Below are positions 34,882-47,265 of a stretch of 64,000 nt of DNA, piece after piece. Source of the DNA: Proales similis. Lineage: Eukaryota > Rotifera > Eurotatoria > Ploima > Proalidae. Below the pieces are notes generated by a model that searched no databases, was not told where the DNA came from, and saw only the letters and a list, made by a program, of their open reading frames with translations. Position numbers and translations under genes: made by a program. The stretch is from positions 2,790,001 through 2,854,000 of the forward strand of contig JAGVRJ010000001.1 in NCBI GenBank assembly GCA_019059635.1, read 5' to 3'. The first letter of the stretch is position 1; each line of letters begins with the position of its first letter.

Positions 34882-35526
34882 TTATTTCAAATTTCGTGTG
34901 AATTTGAGAACGAACAAGTACTCGATGCCGGCTCGCCTTTCAATCACGATGCTCATGTTGAAATTGAATTTGGCAAACGCGTTGGCGATTTCTTCCGGAC
35001 AATTCTGCTTGAGACAGAGCAAGTAAAAGACGCCGTCGGGGCTCAGAGCTTGATTGACAAGCGGATAGAGACGGTCGATGACCTCTCTTCCGCTTGCACC
35101 TCCGGCCCAAGAGGCAGGAAGAGATGTCGAGTTGAGCTCGTTCGCTTCGGTGGGCACGTAGGGCGGATTGAAAAATACCACATCCAGTTTATGCTGCATA
35201 CGGTCGAGAAGCGGCCCAAACAGATCACACCTGAGCACGTTCGTATCATTCGAGTTTTGCTCAGAAGTGCGTCTGGTGGCCAGGCAAGCGTGCGGATTCA
35301 CATCGGTGGCAAAGCACACACTCGGTCTCTTCAAGTGCTTGGCGAGAAAATTTATGCCCAAACCTGGACCCGAGCCAATTTCGAGAACGTAAAGAGGATT
35401 CAACGAGCGGATGAATTCGATCTCTGCCTCAAGAGCGTCAAGCATCAAGAACGTATCTTCCGACGGCTCGTATACGCGTTCGTAGTCCTCATCGCTCAGA
35501 TGCGAATAATCCGGTGTGGCTAGCAT
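34882..35526 (-). CDS. N6AMT1: HemK2 / N6AMT1 glutamine methyltransferase
   Basis: Single-exon frame of 214 residues, the usual length for the family. It is a class I SAM-dependent methyltransferase: motif I is VLEIGSGPGLGINFL and the catalytic NPPY motif is VFFNPPYVPT. The N-terminal VYEPSEDTFLMLDALE is the HemK2 signature. With TRMT112 the enzyme methylates the GGQ glutamine of eRF1 and also histone H4K12; it is unlikely to be a DNA methylase. Motif I usually reads GSGSG, here GSGPG. The gene lies tail to tail with ACTMAP, so their 3' untranslated regions must overlap. Confidence 0.93.
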   Translation of the reverse strand: MLATPDYSHLSDEDYERVYEPSEDTFLMLDALEAEIEFIRSLNPLYVLEIGSGPGLGINFLAKHLKRPSVCFATDVNPHACLATRRTSEQNSNDTNVLRCDLFGPLLDRMQHKLDVVFFNPPYVPTEANELNSTSLPASWAGGASGREVIDRLYPLVNQALSPDGVFYLLCLKQNCPEEIANAFAKFNFNMSIVIERRAGIEYLFVLKFTRNLK

Positions 35527-37132
35527 GGCCGGTTTGTCCCTCTATTTCAGTGTCTACGCTTCCCGAGCAGCTTGACAAGCCTTTATGAATCAAACTGGTT
35601 AACAAGAGTGGCTCGATTTTTGCATTAAAACCTTAACAAATAATGAACTATTAAGAGCGAACTGGAAAGGCAGAAAACTAGTGAAAGTGGTCGACGATTA
35701 TCAATCAAACAAACAAGCGATTATCAATTTTCCGCCCTATTTACATTCATCCACGTCGATTGACGATTAATCATTTCTTTCTCAGTGCCTATCTTATTCT
35801 TTTTCATGATCATGTGATCTGATTGATTGCTTTTCGTTTTATTTACTTTCTTGACCAGCCGAAGCAGCGAGCGGCAGTGACCAAGACCAAGAGCCGCGGT
35901 GAGCTTTTTAAACAAACAAAATAAGACTTGGACTTTTCTTAACTCAATTCTTTTTCGAATCTACTGTCTGATCGACTATGTAAAAAATAGCTATCTACGC
36001 CATCGCACGCTAACGTTGGCGTCGAGTCGAGCTGTTGGCGACAGAATTTTATTTTCCACATGGCACTCCACAAACACGAAACAGACCCGCGCACTGTTCG
36101 AAGACACTCGACACACGCCTCAAGTGCTTTGTGAGAACACATGCAGCTGCTGATTAACTGCAGAGACGTGTCTGATTGTCTTATCAGATCATTTCTTCAA
36201 GTCAATTTAAATAGGCCTGTAGAAGCCGGTCGAAAAAAGACGGAATCAGTTCGCAAGTTGTTCAAGTCTTCTCGACCCTGTTTTTGCCCAGCAAAAATCA
36301 GCGCTCGTCGCAGAAACTGCATGATTTGCGTAAAATCGAGCAGCGTTCTCTTCTTCTTCTCTCTTTAATTTAATTACAACCGAGGTTCTAATTTGAAAGC
36401 TCAGCTAGAGCGTAGGCTCCGCTAGCTGTAGCTTCTATGCTAGCTTCCGAATTCAAGTCATATGCGCGCACCAACACACCCAATCGCGTATGAAGACGAC
36501 GTCATCTTCAAACTGGGTTTCCATAGAAGCTTATGGGGCCCATGCACCCGTTCTCAGTCAAAAGCATAACAGTTAGCTAACGGAGTCTGCGGGCGTGCAA
36601 AAATAGCACATTATTTTATCATAATCTTATTGGAAAAAATACGAAATGCGACATTTGGATGTTGTCGAAGATGCACGCCTCTATTGATCATATCAAACAT
36701 TGGACGCAACGGTTGGCCTCAAAAGCAAGCGATTCACTCAATTTTCTATTTATTTTCATTTTTATCGCTTTTTCATTCAGTTTTTTTTTTTTTCATTCGA
36801 CAAGATCAAGTCCTTACTATGAACTTCTCCCCCCTTCTCTCTCTCTCTCTCTCTTTTTCTCTTGGTCTCGTCACTTTCTGCTGCTTGTCGCTTTCTTTTT
36901 TCAAATTTTCATACGCTCAATTCACATGTTTGTGCGCGCACGCGCGGGTGTGTGCGTAAATCATCAAAACTCGTAAAATTCTTAATAAAAGAAATTTACA
37001 ACCTTGCGAGAGAGAGAAAGAGGGAGAGAATGTAAATGAAATTACAATCAAATGATCAAGTCAATTCATTTTTATTCAAATAGATCCAAGTAACGAATTT
37101 TAAAATTAAATCCGAGCAGTCCGAGTAGGAAA
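35527..37132. other. Intergenic region, 1.6 kb
   Basis: No gene supported. Contains a T run near 36780-36793, a CT run at about 36837-36853 and a GA-rich tract near 37007-37026. It should hold the promoters of N6AMT1 and PNP, which are divergent. Confidence 0.45.
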
Positions 37133-38222
37133 ATGGGCTCAACAACAAGAATCCCCGAGCTAGCTGACAGCAAACAGAACGTGTTGGCGACCAGCTATAA
37201 CCTCAACGCGGTCACCAACCAGGAATTCACTTATGAAAAAGTGGACTCGATCGCCAAATGGCTCTATAGCCGAGTAGATTTGAGACCCAATATTGCAATT
37301 GTGTGCGGCAGTGGACTTGGCGGCCTCGGCGAGCGGTTGACCAACACCACCGTTTTCCCCTACCACGAAATCCCCAATTTCCCCAAGAGCACTGGTGGGT
37401 AGCCTTAAAGCAACTGCTCAGTCAGGCGCTCTTTAACCTCTGTTGGCGATCTTCAGTCGTCGGACACAAGGGAAACCTCATATTCGGTCTTTTGAATGGA
37501 GTACCAGTTGTCTGCATGCAGGGCCGATTTCATGCCTATGAAGGCTACTCGAACGCGCTCTGCACTATGCCCATGAAAGTGTTCAAGCTACTAGGCATCA
37601 AGTCAGTGATTTTGACCTGCGCCGCCGGCGGAATTAACAGAGCGCTTGAGGTCGGTGATCTTGTTCTAATCAAAGACCATATTGCTCCCTTGTTGTGGAC
37701 GTAAGTTTTTGCTTCTTTATTTCTGGTCTCAGAATTCGCACTCCTAATTCTAAACTCACAACTAGACTTCAAAATCCGCTGGTTGGCCATAACGACGAAA
37801 GATTCGGTCCGAGGTTTCCGGCCGCAAATCGAATATACACAAAGAGACTGCGAGATTTGGCGCGAAAAGTGAGCCCGACCGTCTCGCTGCATCTTAAAGA
37901 GGGAGTGTACACTTCACTGGGCGGGCCTTGCTACGAGACCGTGAGCGAGCTGCGTGGTCTGCTGATGCTTGGCGCCGATGTTGTCGGCATGTCAACCGCG
38001 CACGAGGCTTTGGTGGCCAGCTACTGTGGAATGGAGGTCCTTGCCATTGCTCTGGTCACAAATAAAACAGTTATCGAGTACGATAGCGAAGATATTCCCA
38101 ACCACGAAGAGGTGCTCGACACTGCAAATAAGCGTGCTCTTCAGCTCGAGGAGTTCATGCAGAGTTACGTGGTCGCATTGGACAGCACCTATCAGACTGA
38201 CTTGAACAACAATGTAGTCTAA
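37133..38222 (+). CDS. PNP: Purine nucleoside phosphorylase
   Basis: Splits inosine and guanosine to base and ribose-1-phosphate in purine salvage. Three exons, 37133-37394, 37457-37700 and 37766-38222, give 320 residues. The trimeric PNP motifs are all present: phosphate loop [42 protein letters not shown], then [12 protein letters not shown]. The purine site shows GPCYETVSE (the glutamate equivalent to human Glu201), VGMST and VTNKT (equivalent of Asn243). Human has SFET where this has CYET, a mild change. An N-terminal extension of about 30 residues precedes the catalytic fold. The stop lies 403 bp from the convergent syntrophin stop; AATAAA at 38490. Confidence 0.95.
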
Positions 38223-38625
38223 TCGCGTTGTTCGCATCTAAAAGTTGATTTAGGCAAATACCAATAGCAACTTCACCAGCCACAAAAATCCAACCAACAC
38301 CAAAACAAACAAAAAAAAAATTCTTTTCTCTCTGCAAATATGTTTGAAAGTACCTCGGCGGCGCGAATTCAAATCACAGCTGAGTGTCGAATGCGACAGC
38401 AGCTTTTTTGGCGCCTGTCCACATCGACTGGCCAATTCTCTAAGCTTGTTTGTTTTTATTTAAACTCTTTTAAAACATTGTCCGTGAAAAATAAAAACAA
38501 CTGTGCAATGTTTTGCCCTTTTGATTTTCGATGTATTTATTCAAGATTGCAATTTAAACGCCAAAGGGGATAACAAGAATGCAAAAGCGGTATTATTGCG
38601 GTTTAGAAAAAAAAAAACTTGAAAG
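38223..38625. other. Convergent 3' region PNP / syntrophin
   Basis: 403 bp tail-to-tail spacer with A runs and AATAAA at 38490-38495 on the plus strand for PNP. No gene. Confidence 0.55.
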
Positions 38626-40335
38626 CTAGGAGGCGAACGGCGCCAGTCGGTTCAATTTTGCCGCCAAGAAGGAATGAAGAGTGAATACAAACGGCTTGGC
38701 AGAAGCGAGTAAATCGAGCTCCTATCGAATGAGAAGAATAAATAAATTCTCGACAAAGTGTAGTGAGCGTGACTGTGACCAACACTTACCAGTTCGCCTT
38801 CGTCGTTCTCGAATTCGAGCCAGAGCAGGTTCTTGTTGTTGTCGGCCGAATGCCTGAGCTTGTCGAAGCTCTGCTGCCAGAGTAGACCGCTGCCCGGTTT
38901 CAATTCGTGCAGCTTTAAGCCATGCTCGTAATGAAGGGTGAGACGGCAGTCGCGGTTGTGCCATTTGCACGCTAGGTTGGAATGAACGATTTAGAGAGCG
39001 TCTTGTGGGAAGGCGTTTGCCACACATACCGAACTCAACTTGTTTGACAAGAGTCACACTGGTGTGTATCTGCTTGGGAATGTTGTGAGTCCATGCGTGA
39101 AATTCGCTCTTTCCCAATGAGCGGAACAAGTGACACTCTATTCCGTTCGGAGTGCCATGACGTGTCAGAAATAGATGCTCTGTTTGATCGGTCTCGCTGC
39201 ATCTGTGAACCACGCAGCGGCTAGTCAGCAATGAGTAGTCGAATGTTGGCTGCAGCCACTCGTCGACTGCGAACGGCACCTGCTCATAGAGTAACAGAGA
39301 GTCGTCAGTCAGAGCCACAAAGGTCGGCTTGCTTCGTAGCTGAGTTTTGAGCTGGCTCAGTGATGCGTTCAAAATTGAGCTGTTTGATTGAATCGAGAGA
39401 CGGCGGCGGCTGGTGCTTGACTCAAGCTGATAGCAAGACACATCGCGTCCGCTTACCAGCTCGTTGAGCCAGCCAATCTGAATCAGGTGCAGACCGTGGG
39501 TGCGCGAGTTGAGCTGAAAAGCCGAATTCTTCTCATGAAGCAGCTTGGGGCTCAGCTGCTCGATCGTTGACTGAATTCTTCTCATCCATTGACGAGCAGC
39601 TGACTCGTCTCCGAAGCGCATGCTGAAATATGTAAATCTTGACCGACTCGACGAGCTGTTTGACGACGAGGAGGACGCGTAGAGCTCAATTATTCGACTA
39701 GATTCGTCCTGTTCGTCCTCTCTGGCGCCAGACGACGACTCAGCGCAATTTCTGTTTACATAGGCCCATGCGAGACTTATTTGAAAATTACTGCTGTTGA
39801 TCAGCTTTGACTTGGTGGAGAGCTCACGCTGACGCTGGCTAAAATAGGGCATCACTTCTTTGAGATAGCGAACCTCGAGCTCAACCACCTTGCCGGCTTT
39901 TTTCAGTATTTGCACCGCCTGGTCGTGTGTCACGTCTCGAATGTCAATGCCGTTTACCGACAAGATCGCATCGCCGACAAACAGCTGTCCAGTGGCGTCG
40001 GCTGCCATGCCTTTGAATATTTTGCTGATCAGAATGGGCATCTTGTTCTCGGAGCCGCCTTTTATAGAAATGCCGAGGCCAGTGTTGTCGGTCTTGACTA
40101 CTTGGACGGCTCGTTTGCCGCTGGTTGATGGTAGCTGGCTGATCGTATCTTCGTTTTGGACATCGAATTCTTTCTCGGCCTCGTCCGTCTCGGTCAAGAT
40201 GCTGACCACAAGCATCTCGTTGTTCTCGATGCTCACCGTCGCTTTGGTCCAAGTGGCCACGCTGTCGTACATTATATCGACCACGGCACAGTGCGAGAGC
40301 GCCGACGGCGCAATCACAGTCTCTTCAAGCGCCAT
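38626..40335 (-). CDS. Syntrophin
   Basis: Adaptor of the dystrophin complex. Three exons: a large first exon from the ATG at 40335 to the donor after TLVKQVEF, then an exon encoding [20 protein letters not shown] and [12 protein letters not shown], then the last exon ending [11 protein letters not shown] domain is split by a PDZ domain at about residues 75-160 with the carboxylate loop GLGISIKGG (residues 86 onward). A second PH-like region follows ([31 protein letters not shown]) and then the syntrophin-unique C-terminal domain, whose last segment [17 protein letters not shown] is very typical. A serine-rich insert ([13 protein letters not shown]) interrupts the first PH domain. Alpha/beta subtype cannot be told. 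No orthologue-specific symbol assigned. Confidence 0.92.
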
Positions 40336-42370
40336 TCTGCTCACTCAGGCAATCATCTACTCTAAAGTCTTGAAAAGCTGCATGAGATGCAGTTTGTACG
40401 AGCGAGAAGATCGAGAGATAAGCAAACAACTAGACGAGCGAGAGGAACACCATTCACGGTCACAATCTGTGTAATCGGATATTGTGCAAGTTAATCTCAA
40501 GCCTGGCAAGATCCGCCTTTGCAGGCTGATAGCTTCGCGTATTGGATGCGGATGCGGGCCAAATGAACAAAGAACAAGTCTAAACCAGAGCCAAGCGTAG
40601 ACTGGAGTTGAAAAATGAAGTTGGCAACTGGATATCGGTTTCTTCTTCTTCTTTAGAGCTCATCAATAATCAACCGTTGGCGTTGGTTGGGCGCTTCCTA
40701 TTGCTGGGGCCACTGAACAAACAAGACGCACACTTGGCCGAATAGTTTCATTCAAGCAGCTGCTCACCGAAAAACAAAGAATGAATGATGATCACCATCA
40801 CGGTGCTCATCATCGGCATCATCATTATTTGGCTAAGTTGGAGCTGCACTCGAGCCGTAAATTATCTTACCACTGGCCCAAAGCACTAATGAAGCCGATC
40901 GGTGATTAGATTCAACTCATTCGGCCTCTAATAGCCGACTACTAGAGGAGAAATGGAGCTGCAGCCAGCGCAATAATCATCACAGGCAGCAGCGGGAGTA
41001 GTAGTTCGCCATGCAAATAACAGGATATGTGAGATAAAGTCAATCAACGAGGAGCTCGGTTTGCTGCCAAGACGATTAGTGGTGCCGATCGCCGGCCAAA
41101 TTGCATGAAAGAAAGCATAATAGTAGTCGAAATAGAGCTCCTCGTATGATCATGCGCTCAGTGGCCTGCAGCAATGCGATGGCGTGCAACTAGAGGATGC
41201 GGAGCACTTAACACTTCTTTTGAATGCCTAACACAATTGGCAGAAGCATGCCGCGGCTTCTTTCCTTTCTCCTCATTCATCAATTGTGGTTTTAAATAGC
41301 AACGCAATGCATAGTCACTTTGACCATTCTGGTAATTACTTAGCCGCGCAACAACCAAAATAGAAATTATGTCCAATAGCAATATTTGGCAGATTATTAT
41401 TACAGAAGCTGTTGCGGCCACTAGCGTTCGCAGCGGCAGTTGGTTTTGTAATCGGCAATGGAGTAAAAGCGAGCAGCGAAAAAATCGATGCGGCGATGAC
41501 GACGGCGGTGGCGGCATATTTCTGTTAAACACAGAGAAAGAGAGAGAGAGAGAGAGAAAGAGAGAGGGAGGCTAGTGGGACCTGTAGGCATCGCTCTCGA
41601 CGATTATGACAGGACCAATTGATTTGGTTCTGGAGTTGTTTGACAAATAAAAATTCATTAGGTCCTATTTGGCCAAGTGAACGTCGGCTCACATTGAGCA
41701 AACCAAAGAGGGCAGGCGATTGATTTCGCACGCAAGCGGATCTATAATCAAACTGACAAGCTCATCCGCTGGTCCACGCGTGTTCAATTATCGTTCAAGT
41801 CTTTTCCGTTTTAATCAAAAATATGAGCCGAAGAAGGAAAAAAAAAGCCCCATACCATTTTGATTAATTATGGGCCCCGCCAGAGGCGGCCCTGAACAGT
41901 CTCTTTATACTGCGATTTGATGGCAAAACTTCCGACTGAATGTGAAATAGGTGCAAGCCGATTCTGATGTAACGATCGATAAAAAAAGACAAAGAGATTC
42001 GCATCGGTTTGGAGTAAATTCATGCAAATTGAAGAGAATGAATAAATAATTCATTGTGGGCCCAATGAGTCTGTGTAGAGAGGGAGAGAGAGAGAAAGAG
42101 ACAGACAGAACAGCAAATGCAGAGCTAAGAAGGAAGAGGAAAGAAGAAGGGTACACGAATTGAATTAAAAGTCAATCATGTTGCTTTTAATATTGAAAGA
42201 GAGAGAGAGAGACAAGTTCAGTAGCTTTGTCCACAAGCACTAAGCGAGTACGAGTATTTTCGGCTCGTACGCAAATCATTTATAAATCAACTTTGGCCAC
42301 TGTATTTTTCTGCTAGAAATTCGGTTCGGGCGCATTGTGCTTGCATAATAAATGCGATCAGGGAGGCACG
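40336..42370. other. Intergenic region upstream of syntrophin and CLASRP
   Basis: 2.0 kb between divergent genes. Contains ATC/ATG-rich sequence near 40782-40830, a GA tract at about 41535-41570 and others near 42083 and 42196. I see no supportable exon; promoters of both genes are expected here. Confidence 0.45.
41535..41570. repeat. (GA)n microsatellite
   Basis: Nearly perfect GA run with a few AAA interruptions, directly visible. Confidence 0.9.
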
Positions 42371-44830
42371 ATGTGGCAAGAGGCGAGGAAACAGGAGAAG
42401 ATCATCAGAGGAATGATGGTCGACCACAAGCGACGCGCCGAGCGACGCAAAAACTACTATGACAAGATTGTCAGTTGATATCTCATTTATGAGCGCCTCT
42501 TTATGTGGCCATCCAGACTACATGAACTAAGCTCGGCACATTTTGAAGAAAAAAGATCCGGCCGAGTTCCTTCAGGTTTGGGGCAGCGCGTGCAAAATCC
42601 ACATTGATCCGTCTATTGCGAGCGCATCGCAAAATCCGTCGATTATGTAAGATAATCGCTCTATGCGGCGATAATCACGACTGTCAGCAAACAGATCTTG
42701 TCAAGGACCAAATGGATGGGACAGGAAGACACGATCATTGATCGCTTCGACGCCAGAGCCCACTTGGATCATCTTGCCGATTATAAACCGCCCGAGCAGG
42801 CACCGTAAGCCTTTGCTGCCTTATCCACCGAATCTGCTTTCAAACTCTGCCTTGTTCTGCGTTGTTTGAAGCAAACTGAGCGACGCCGAAAAGGAGGAAG
42901 AAAAACGCCTCATCTATGAACGATACAGAATTCTCATCCAAAACGAGTCGCTTGGCAGTAAGTCGCTGAAACTGGGCCTATTTCGCTCTGTGGTCTTCAA
43001 ATTGCTCATGCCCGTCCGCAGTTAGCCAAGCACAATGCCTTAAGCAAATCGAAACCGAAGAGAAATTCGGCGGCTCCTCAAATTGGCAAGAGCAAGACAA
43101 GAAGCAGCGGTGAGCACTCGTGCCCGCTTTCCCTCCTCGTCTGCTTTTGTGTGAACATTTAAAATTCAAGTGAACCGAAGGCTCAGATTGGCTTTGTATA
43201 CGAAGACTCGACTCCTCAGGCGACATTTGAACTCGACGTGGAGAGTCAAGCGAAAAAGTCAACCGACCTAGAGAACGAGGAGCCGATCGACTTTGACGCT
43301 GCCTTGGACATATTCAAGCTGAGCGAAGAAGAGAGGGAAATACTGAACAAAATTGGACAAAGCTACGGCCTTGAGAAGACCGACTTTGTTGCGTTGCTGT
43401 TTAAAGACCACGCAGAGAAGCTGGAGCAAAAGCGAAGCGAAGAGCTGGAAGCAGAAAAAGCCCAGTTCTCTGGACGTCGATCGAGAAGAGAGCGACGAAT
43501 TGTGAAAGAGCGTCGACTAAAAGGTCGCAGTGATCTGAGTCCGTTGTGCTACGCGTTGCCTAACGACATTTCGGACGAGAAGAAGGCAGAAGAGCAAAGT
43601 GACACGAGCTCTTCTCCCGAGTCAGAGCAGCCTTCTGATCTGAGGCAAAATGTCACGTTCATTACGAGCTTTGGAGCCGATAATGAGCATGAAGAAGAGG
43701 AAAACTTGACTGCCAATGCTCGGCTCCTAGTCGATCAGGCGCTAAGGCAAAAGCAGACTAGCCTGAGAAAACTGAGGCAGATCAGAGATTTGTCTCGTTC
43801 GCGTTCCGCTTCGCCTCGGTCGTCCAATGTGATCAAGTCAGTGCTGTTTCACTCTAATTTAATCGCCAATTTTGTTTGAATTTGATCGCAGCGCGCCGAC
43901 CGGAAAGAAGCATAGTTCGAACGAGAATATGAGCGGCGCCGACAAGGAAGAAAACAGCAATCCGAGCAGCGACGAAGAAGCGGCATTGAACGAGTATTTG
44001 AAGCGGCGTGAGGAGCGGAAGTAGGGCGCCGCATCTGAAATTGATTAAATATTCAAAATTAATTCTCATCGCAACCATTGAATCGCAGGAGAATGCAGGC
44101 GAGCGCGTCAATCATGTCAACGGCTGCGTCAGAAAATTGCGTAGGGGCCGGCGATCGAGCAGAAGGCTCGTCAAATAAAGTCAGTAAGCATTTTAATTGT
44201 TGTCATTGACCATCAAACTGCTCCTTCTCGCCTCCATTCTCGTCTAACTGATGCTCTCTTTTAAAAAGGCCCAAGGAAGAGCGAGGCGGGAGAACGAGAA
44301 GCTGAGAGAAAAAATGCAGCGAGAGCTTAATAAACAGGGTAAATTGAGTGTAAACGAATTATAATTAAAAAAAACCGCATCAAACTTGGGATTCAATTTG
44401 ACTTGCAGCCAGAAAGGACCGCAAGATTGAAAAGGAAAAGAGGCGTCGCGAGAGGCAAGAGCGGAAAGAGCGCGACGAGCAGTTGTCTCATTTAACCGAT
44501 AAAATAAGACGGCGACAATTGAAAGAGAGAATCAAACGCGGCGAGCTGAATGAACCGAGCGAAGAAGAGAGCAGTTCTGTGTCGTCTCGCAGTTCGTCGC
44601 AGCTCAGTCGTGTCTCATCTACGAGCTCAAGCGGGTCGAGTCGAAAATCTCGCTCGCATTCTGGCAGAAGGCGAAACGAGCGCAGAAACTATCGTAGGCG
44701 TCGCTCCCATTCCCGGTCGGCAAGTTCATCAGATGATCGACGTCGGAGACGGAGCTCTTCAAGATCGAGATCTTCTTCCCGTTTTCGCAAGCATAGACGC
44801 GCTCAGCGATCGTATCGTTCTCGATCTTGA
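42371..44830 (+). CDS. CLASRP: CLK4-associating serine/arginine-rich protein (SFRS16/SWAP2)
   Basis: A splicing-related SR-like protein of the SWAP family. About ten exons separated by introns of 45-95 nt. Exon 1 encodes MWQEARKQEKIIRGMMVDHK and RRAERRKNYYDKI, closely matching the human start. Then come KKDPAEFLQVWGSACKIHID, IIDRFDARAHLDHLADY, KRLIYERYRILIQNE, IGFVYEDST, SGRRSRRERRIVKERRLKGR and NVTFITSFGADNE, all in family order. The end is an RS-rich domain (RSRSSSRFRKHRRAQRSYR) preceded by a charged coiled region. The RS domain is much shorter than in vertebrates. Donors at exon 1 (GTCAGT) and others are weak but phase-consistent. Rab27 begins 175 bp downstream on the same strand. Confidence 0.94.
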
Positions 44831-45005
44831 GAATGCGCGGCGCCAAATTGAGTTCAGGACAATAAAGAAAGAGTCTGTTTCTTCTTACTTGTTCTATCTC
44901 TCTCTCTGGCTCTCTTCATCTCTCTTCGCTGGGCGTTTGACCACGTTTGGCGTCATCTTTTAATGCGCTTTTGACTATTATGAATAATTTCTTTGCAAAG
45001 TTAGA

Positions 45006-45866
45006 ATGGGCGACAGTCTTCTCAATCACAGTATGATGAGTCACAGTGTTTCAAACAACAATCTAATGGAATACGACTATTTGATCAAGTTTCTGGCGCT
45101 TGGTAAGCTGACTATTGGCCCCTATCCAATTTTATTCGATTCGCTAAGTAGGCTTGCAATAAAGGCGACTCGGGCGTCGGCAAGACGAGCTTTCTCTATC
45201 AATACACGGACAATCAGTTCAATTCGAAATTCATATCCACCGTCGGAATCGACTTTAGAGAGAAGCGAGTCGTAAGCATTTGCCCAACTCCAAACTGAAT
45301 TGATGGCCCCTGAAAAACTTGAATGAGCCAGGTTTACAAATCGTCAACAAACGGCCGCTCTCATCGAATTCACCTGCAGCTGTGGGACACGGCCGGTCAA
45401 GAACGATTCAGGAGCTTGACGACCGCGTTCTTTCGCGACGCCATGGGATTCATTCTGATGTTTGACCTGACGAGCGAGCTGTCGTTTCTCAATGTTCGCA
45501 ACTGGATTAGTCAGCTTCAAACACACGCGTACTGCGAGGACCCGGACATCATATTGGTGGGCAACAAGCTTGATCTAGAAGATCGCCGCGTGGTCGACTT
45601 TAACCGAGCAAAGGACTTTGCTGATAAGCATGGGTAAGTGGCCTTTAGGCTTTTTGGCTGCCTTTCGAGCTCAGCAAAATATCCGTTCAAGTTGCGACTA
45701 CATCGAGACAAGCGCGGCCACAGGCGAGAACGTGGAGAAGGCGTTGAATGTTCTGCTGGAGAGAGTTATGGTCAGAATGGAAAAGAGCCTGGACAAGTCG
45801 CTGTTCCCGATTCGGCCAAGCAGTCAAATGCCGGTAGAGGAGCCAGTCAATAAATGTCAATGCTAG
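45006..45866 (+). CDS. RAB27: Rab27 small GTPase
   Basis: Directs docking of secretory and lysosome-related vesicles. Four exons, 45006-45102, 45165-45271, 45332-45633 and 45692-45866, give 226 residues. The P loop is [12 protein letters not shown], switch 1 is [14 protein letters not shown], switch 2 is [20 protein letters not shown], the guanine motifs are NKLD and [19 protein letters not shown] and [19 protein letters not shown] are specific to Rab27. It ends CQC, a double-geranylgeranylation site. The N-terminus carries about 20 extra residues ([18 protein letters not shown]) before the GTPase fold; alternatively translation starts at the later Met before EYDYLIKFL. Confidence 0.96.
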
Positions 45867-46504
45867 GCCATTGATGACCGTCATCGTCAGTCTTCATCTC
45901 TCACATTTCTAAGTCATGAATGATTTTCTCGCTTTTTTTTCTCTCTTTGTTCATTTGGCCGCCGTCGCGCCTATTTCCGCATTCATTCTGTCATTAAAGA
46001 ATAATTTCATTTACTTTTTAAGTAGAATCTTCTCTTGATCTGATTGGCATTTTCTTCTTCGTCTCCTTCATTCTTTTTTTTTTTTTTATTTTGTATTTTA
46101 TCGCATTCAAGTTAAAAGAAAAGCTGACCATGAGCAGAACGATCTAACTGCTTGTGAGTCCGACTGCAATCGAACTGACGAGAGAGCATTAAACAGCCAT
46201 TCTAAAGGTGGGCCCATTTCTTTTCGACGCATTTTAAGCATCATTTATGAATGTGAGCTCGTTTGGCTGGACGAACATTGCTCGTCCTCTTTATCTTGAA
46301 TACCATTCAATCAATTGACCAGTTTTATTTTGCACCGATCCATTATCCAGACTTTTATCCGCTCTCGCACGGCCAGTTTTTTTCGGGCTTCGAGCCGGCC
46401 ATATATAGAATCGCATCGGGTCGATCGTTGATCGACTCAACACAACAATAATAAAATATTTTCAAGTTCAGTTGTTTTTTATTAAGTTGCTAAGCTTGGA
46501 AATG
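45867..46504. other. Convergent 3' region Rab27 / TMEM216-like
   Basis: About 640 bp with a T run near 46075-46087 and AATAAA near 46451. A 62-codon plus-strand frame at 46263 has no support. No gene accepted. Confidence 0.45.
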
Positions 46505-46992
46505 TTAGACACTGCTGCGCAGAAAGACAATCACTCCGATGAGAGAGAACACGTTTTCTAAAGCGATGAATATTAGCAAAATGATGTTGATTATGAACTC
46601 GATTCGAAGCACGTAATGCTGCCAAATGATGAGATAGAGCGCGCCTTGAAATTGTCAATCGAAGAGTTAGAATTTGGCAGAACTTTGGACACTTTGCTTG
46701 TGCGCTTACCTGCGATGCATGGCAGTGAGATGAAAATTGAGGTTATGAGGCCGACTATGCGCTCGGTTAGATTGCCCTTGATCGCAAAGTAGATTCGAAA
46801 CAAGTCGACAAAGAACAGCGAGATGAAGAGAATTATCTCTCCGGCCAGCACGCCCGAAGCGAACGGTAGAGTTTGTCCTTTGAACACAAATATGAGAGAC
46901 TCGGCGACGAGCCAGAACAGGTCGAACCACTGATGGAAGTAGAGAAGAATCTGAAGCGGAAGCAGAGAGCGCACATTCAAATCGGCCGCCAT
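46505..46992 (-). CDS. TMEM216: TMEM216-like ciliary transition-zone membrane protein
   Basis: Two exons, 46710-46992 and 46505-46644, give 140 residues (human 145). Four hydrophobic helices are visible. Family blocks: LPLQILLYFHQWFDLFWLVA, ESLIFVFKGQTLPF, DLFRIYFAIKGNLTERI, ALYLIIWQHYVLRIEFIIN. TMEM216 and its relatives TMEM17/TMEM80/TMEM138 belong to the MKS transition-zone complex that gates proteins into cilia. The KGNL-x-x-R loop and the YVLRIE helix favour TMEM216/TMEM80. Its presence implies ciliated cells. The gene is divergent, 273 bp away, from a tiny unknown gene. Confidence 0.85.
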
Positions 46993-47265
46993 TTCTTCAG
47001 ACGATCTTCTTCGACGCTTGCAATTGTTTCGATTTCTTTCTAGACCGTCTAGACAGCAGCCAGTAGTATGTCTCAACTGGCCGCTTCAACCAGTACACAC
47101 ACGCAGACGACATACAGAAAATATCTGCATTCTTGTATCCATGGCAACAAGAGGCAATCGCTGGCGCGCTGTCTGACCATCACATTATTCATTTGTTCTT
47201 TTAAAGAAGAACATTCAATTCTAGCCAAACAATTCTAATCGATCTCAGCCTCATTACGATAGGCG

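Noticed and set aside
39735-39790. Possible 40-nt intron in syntrophin (GTAATT...ACAG)
   Set aside because: Removing 40 nt would shift the frame and lose the downstream PH domain; the uninterrupted frame is better.
40782-40830. ATC/CAT-rich stretch as a repeat array
   Set aside because: Irregular low-complexity sequence without fixed unit or spacing.
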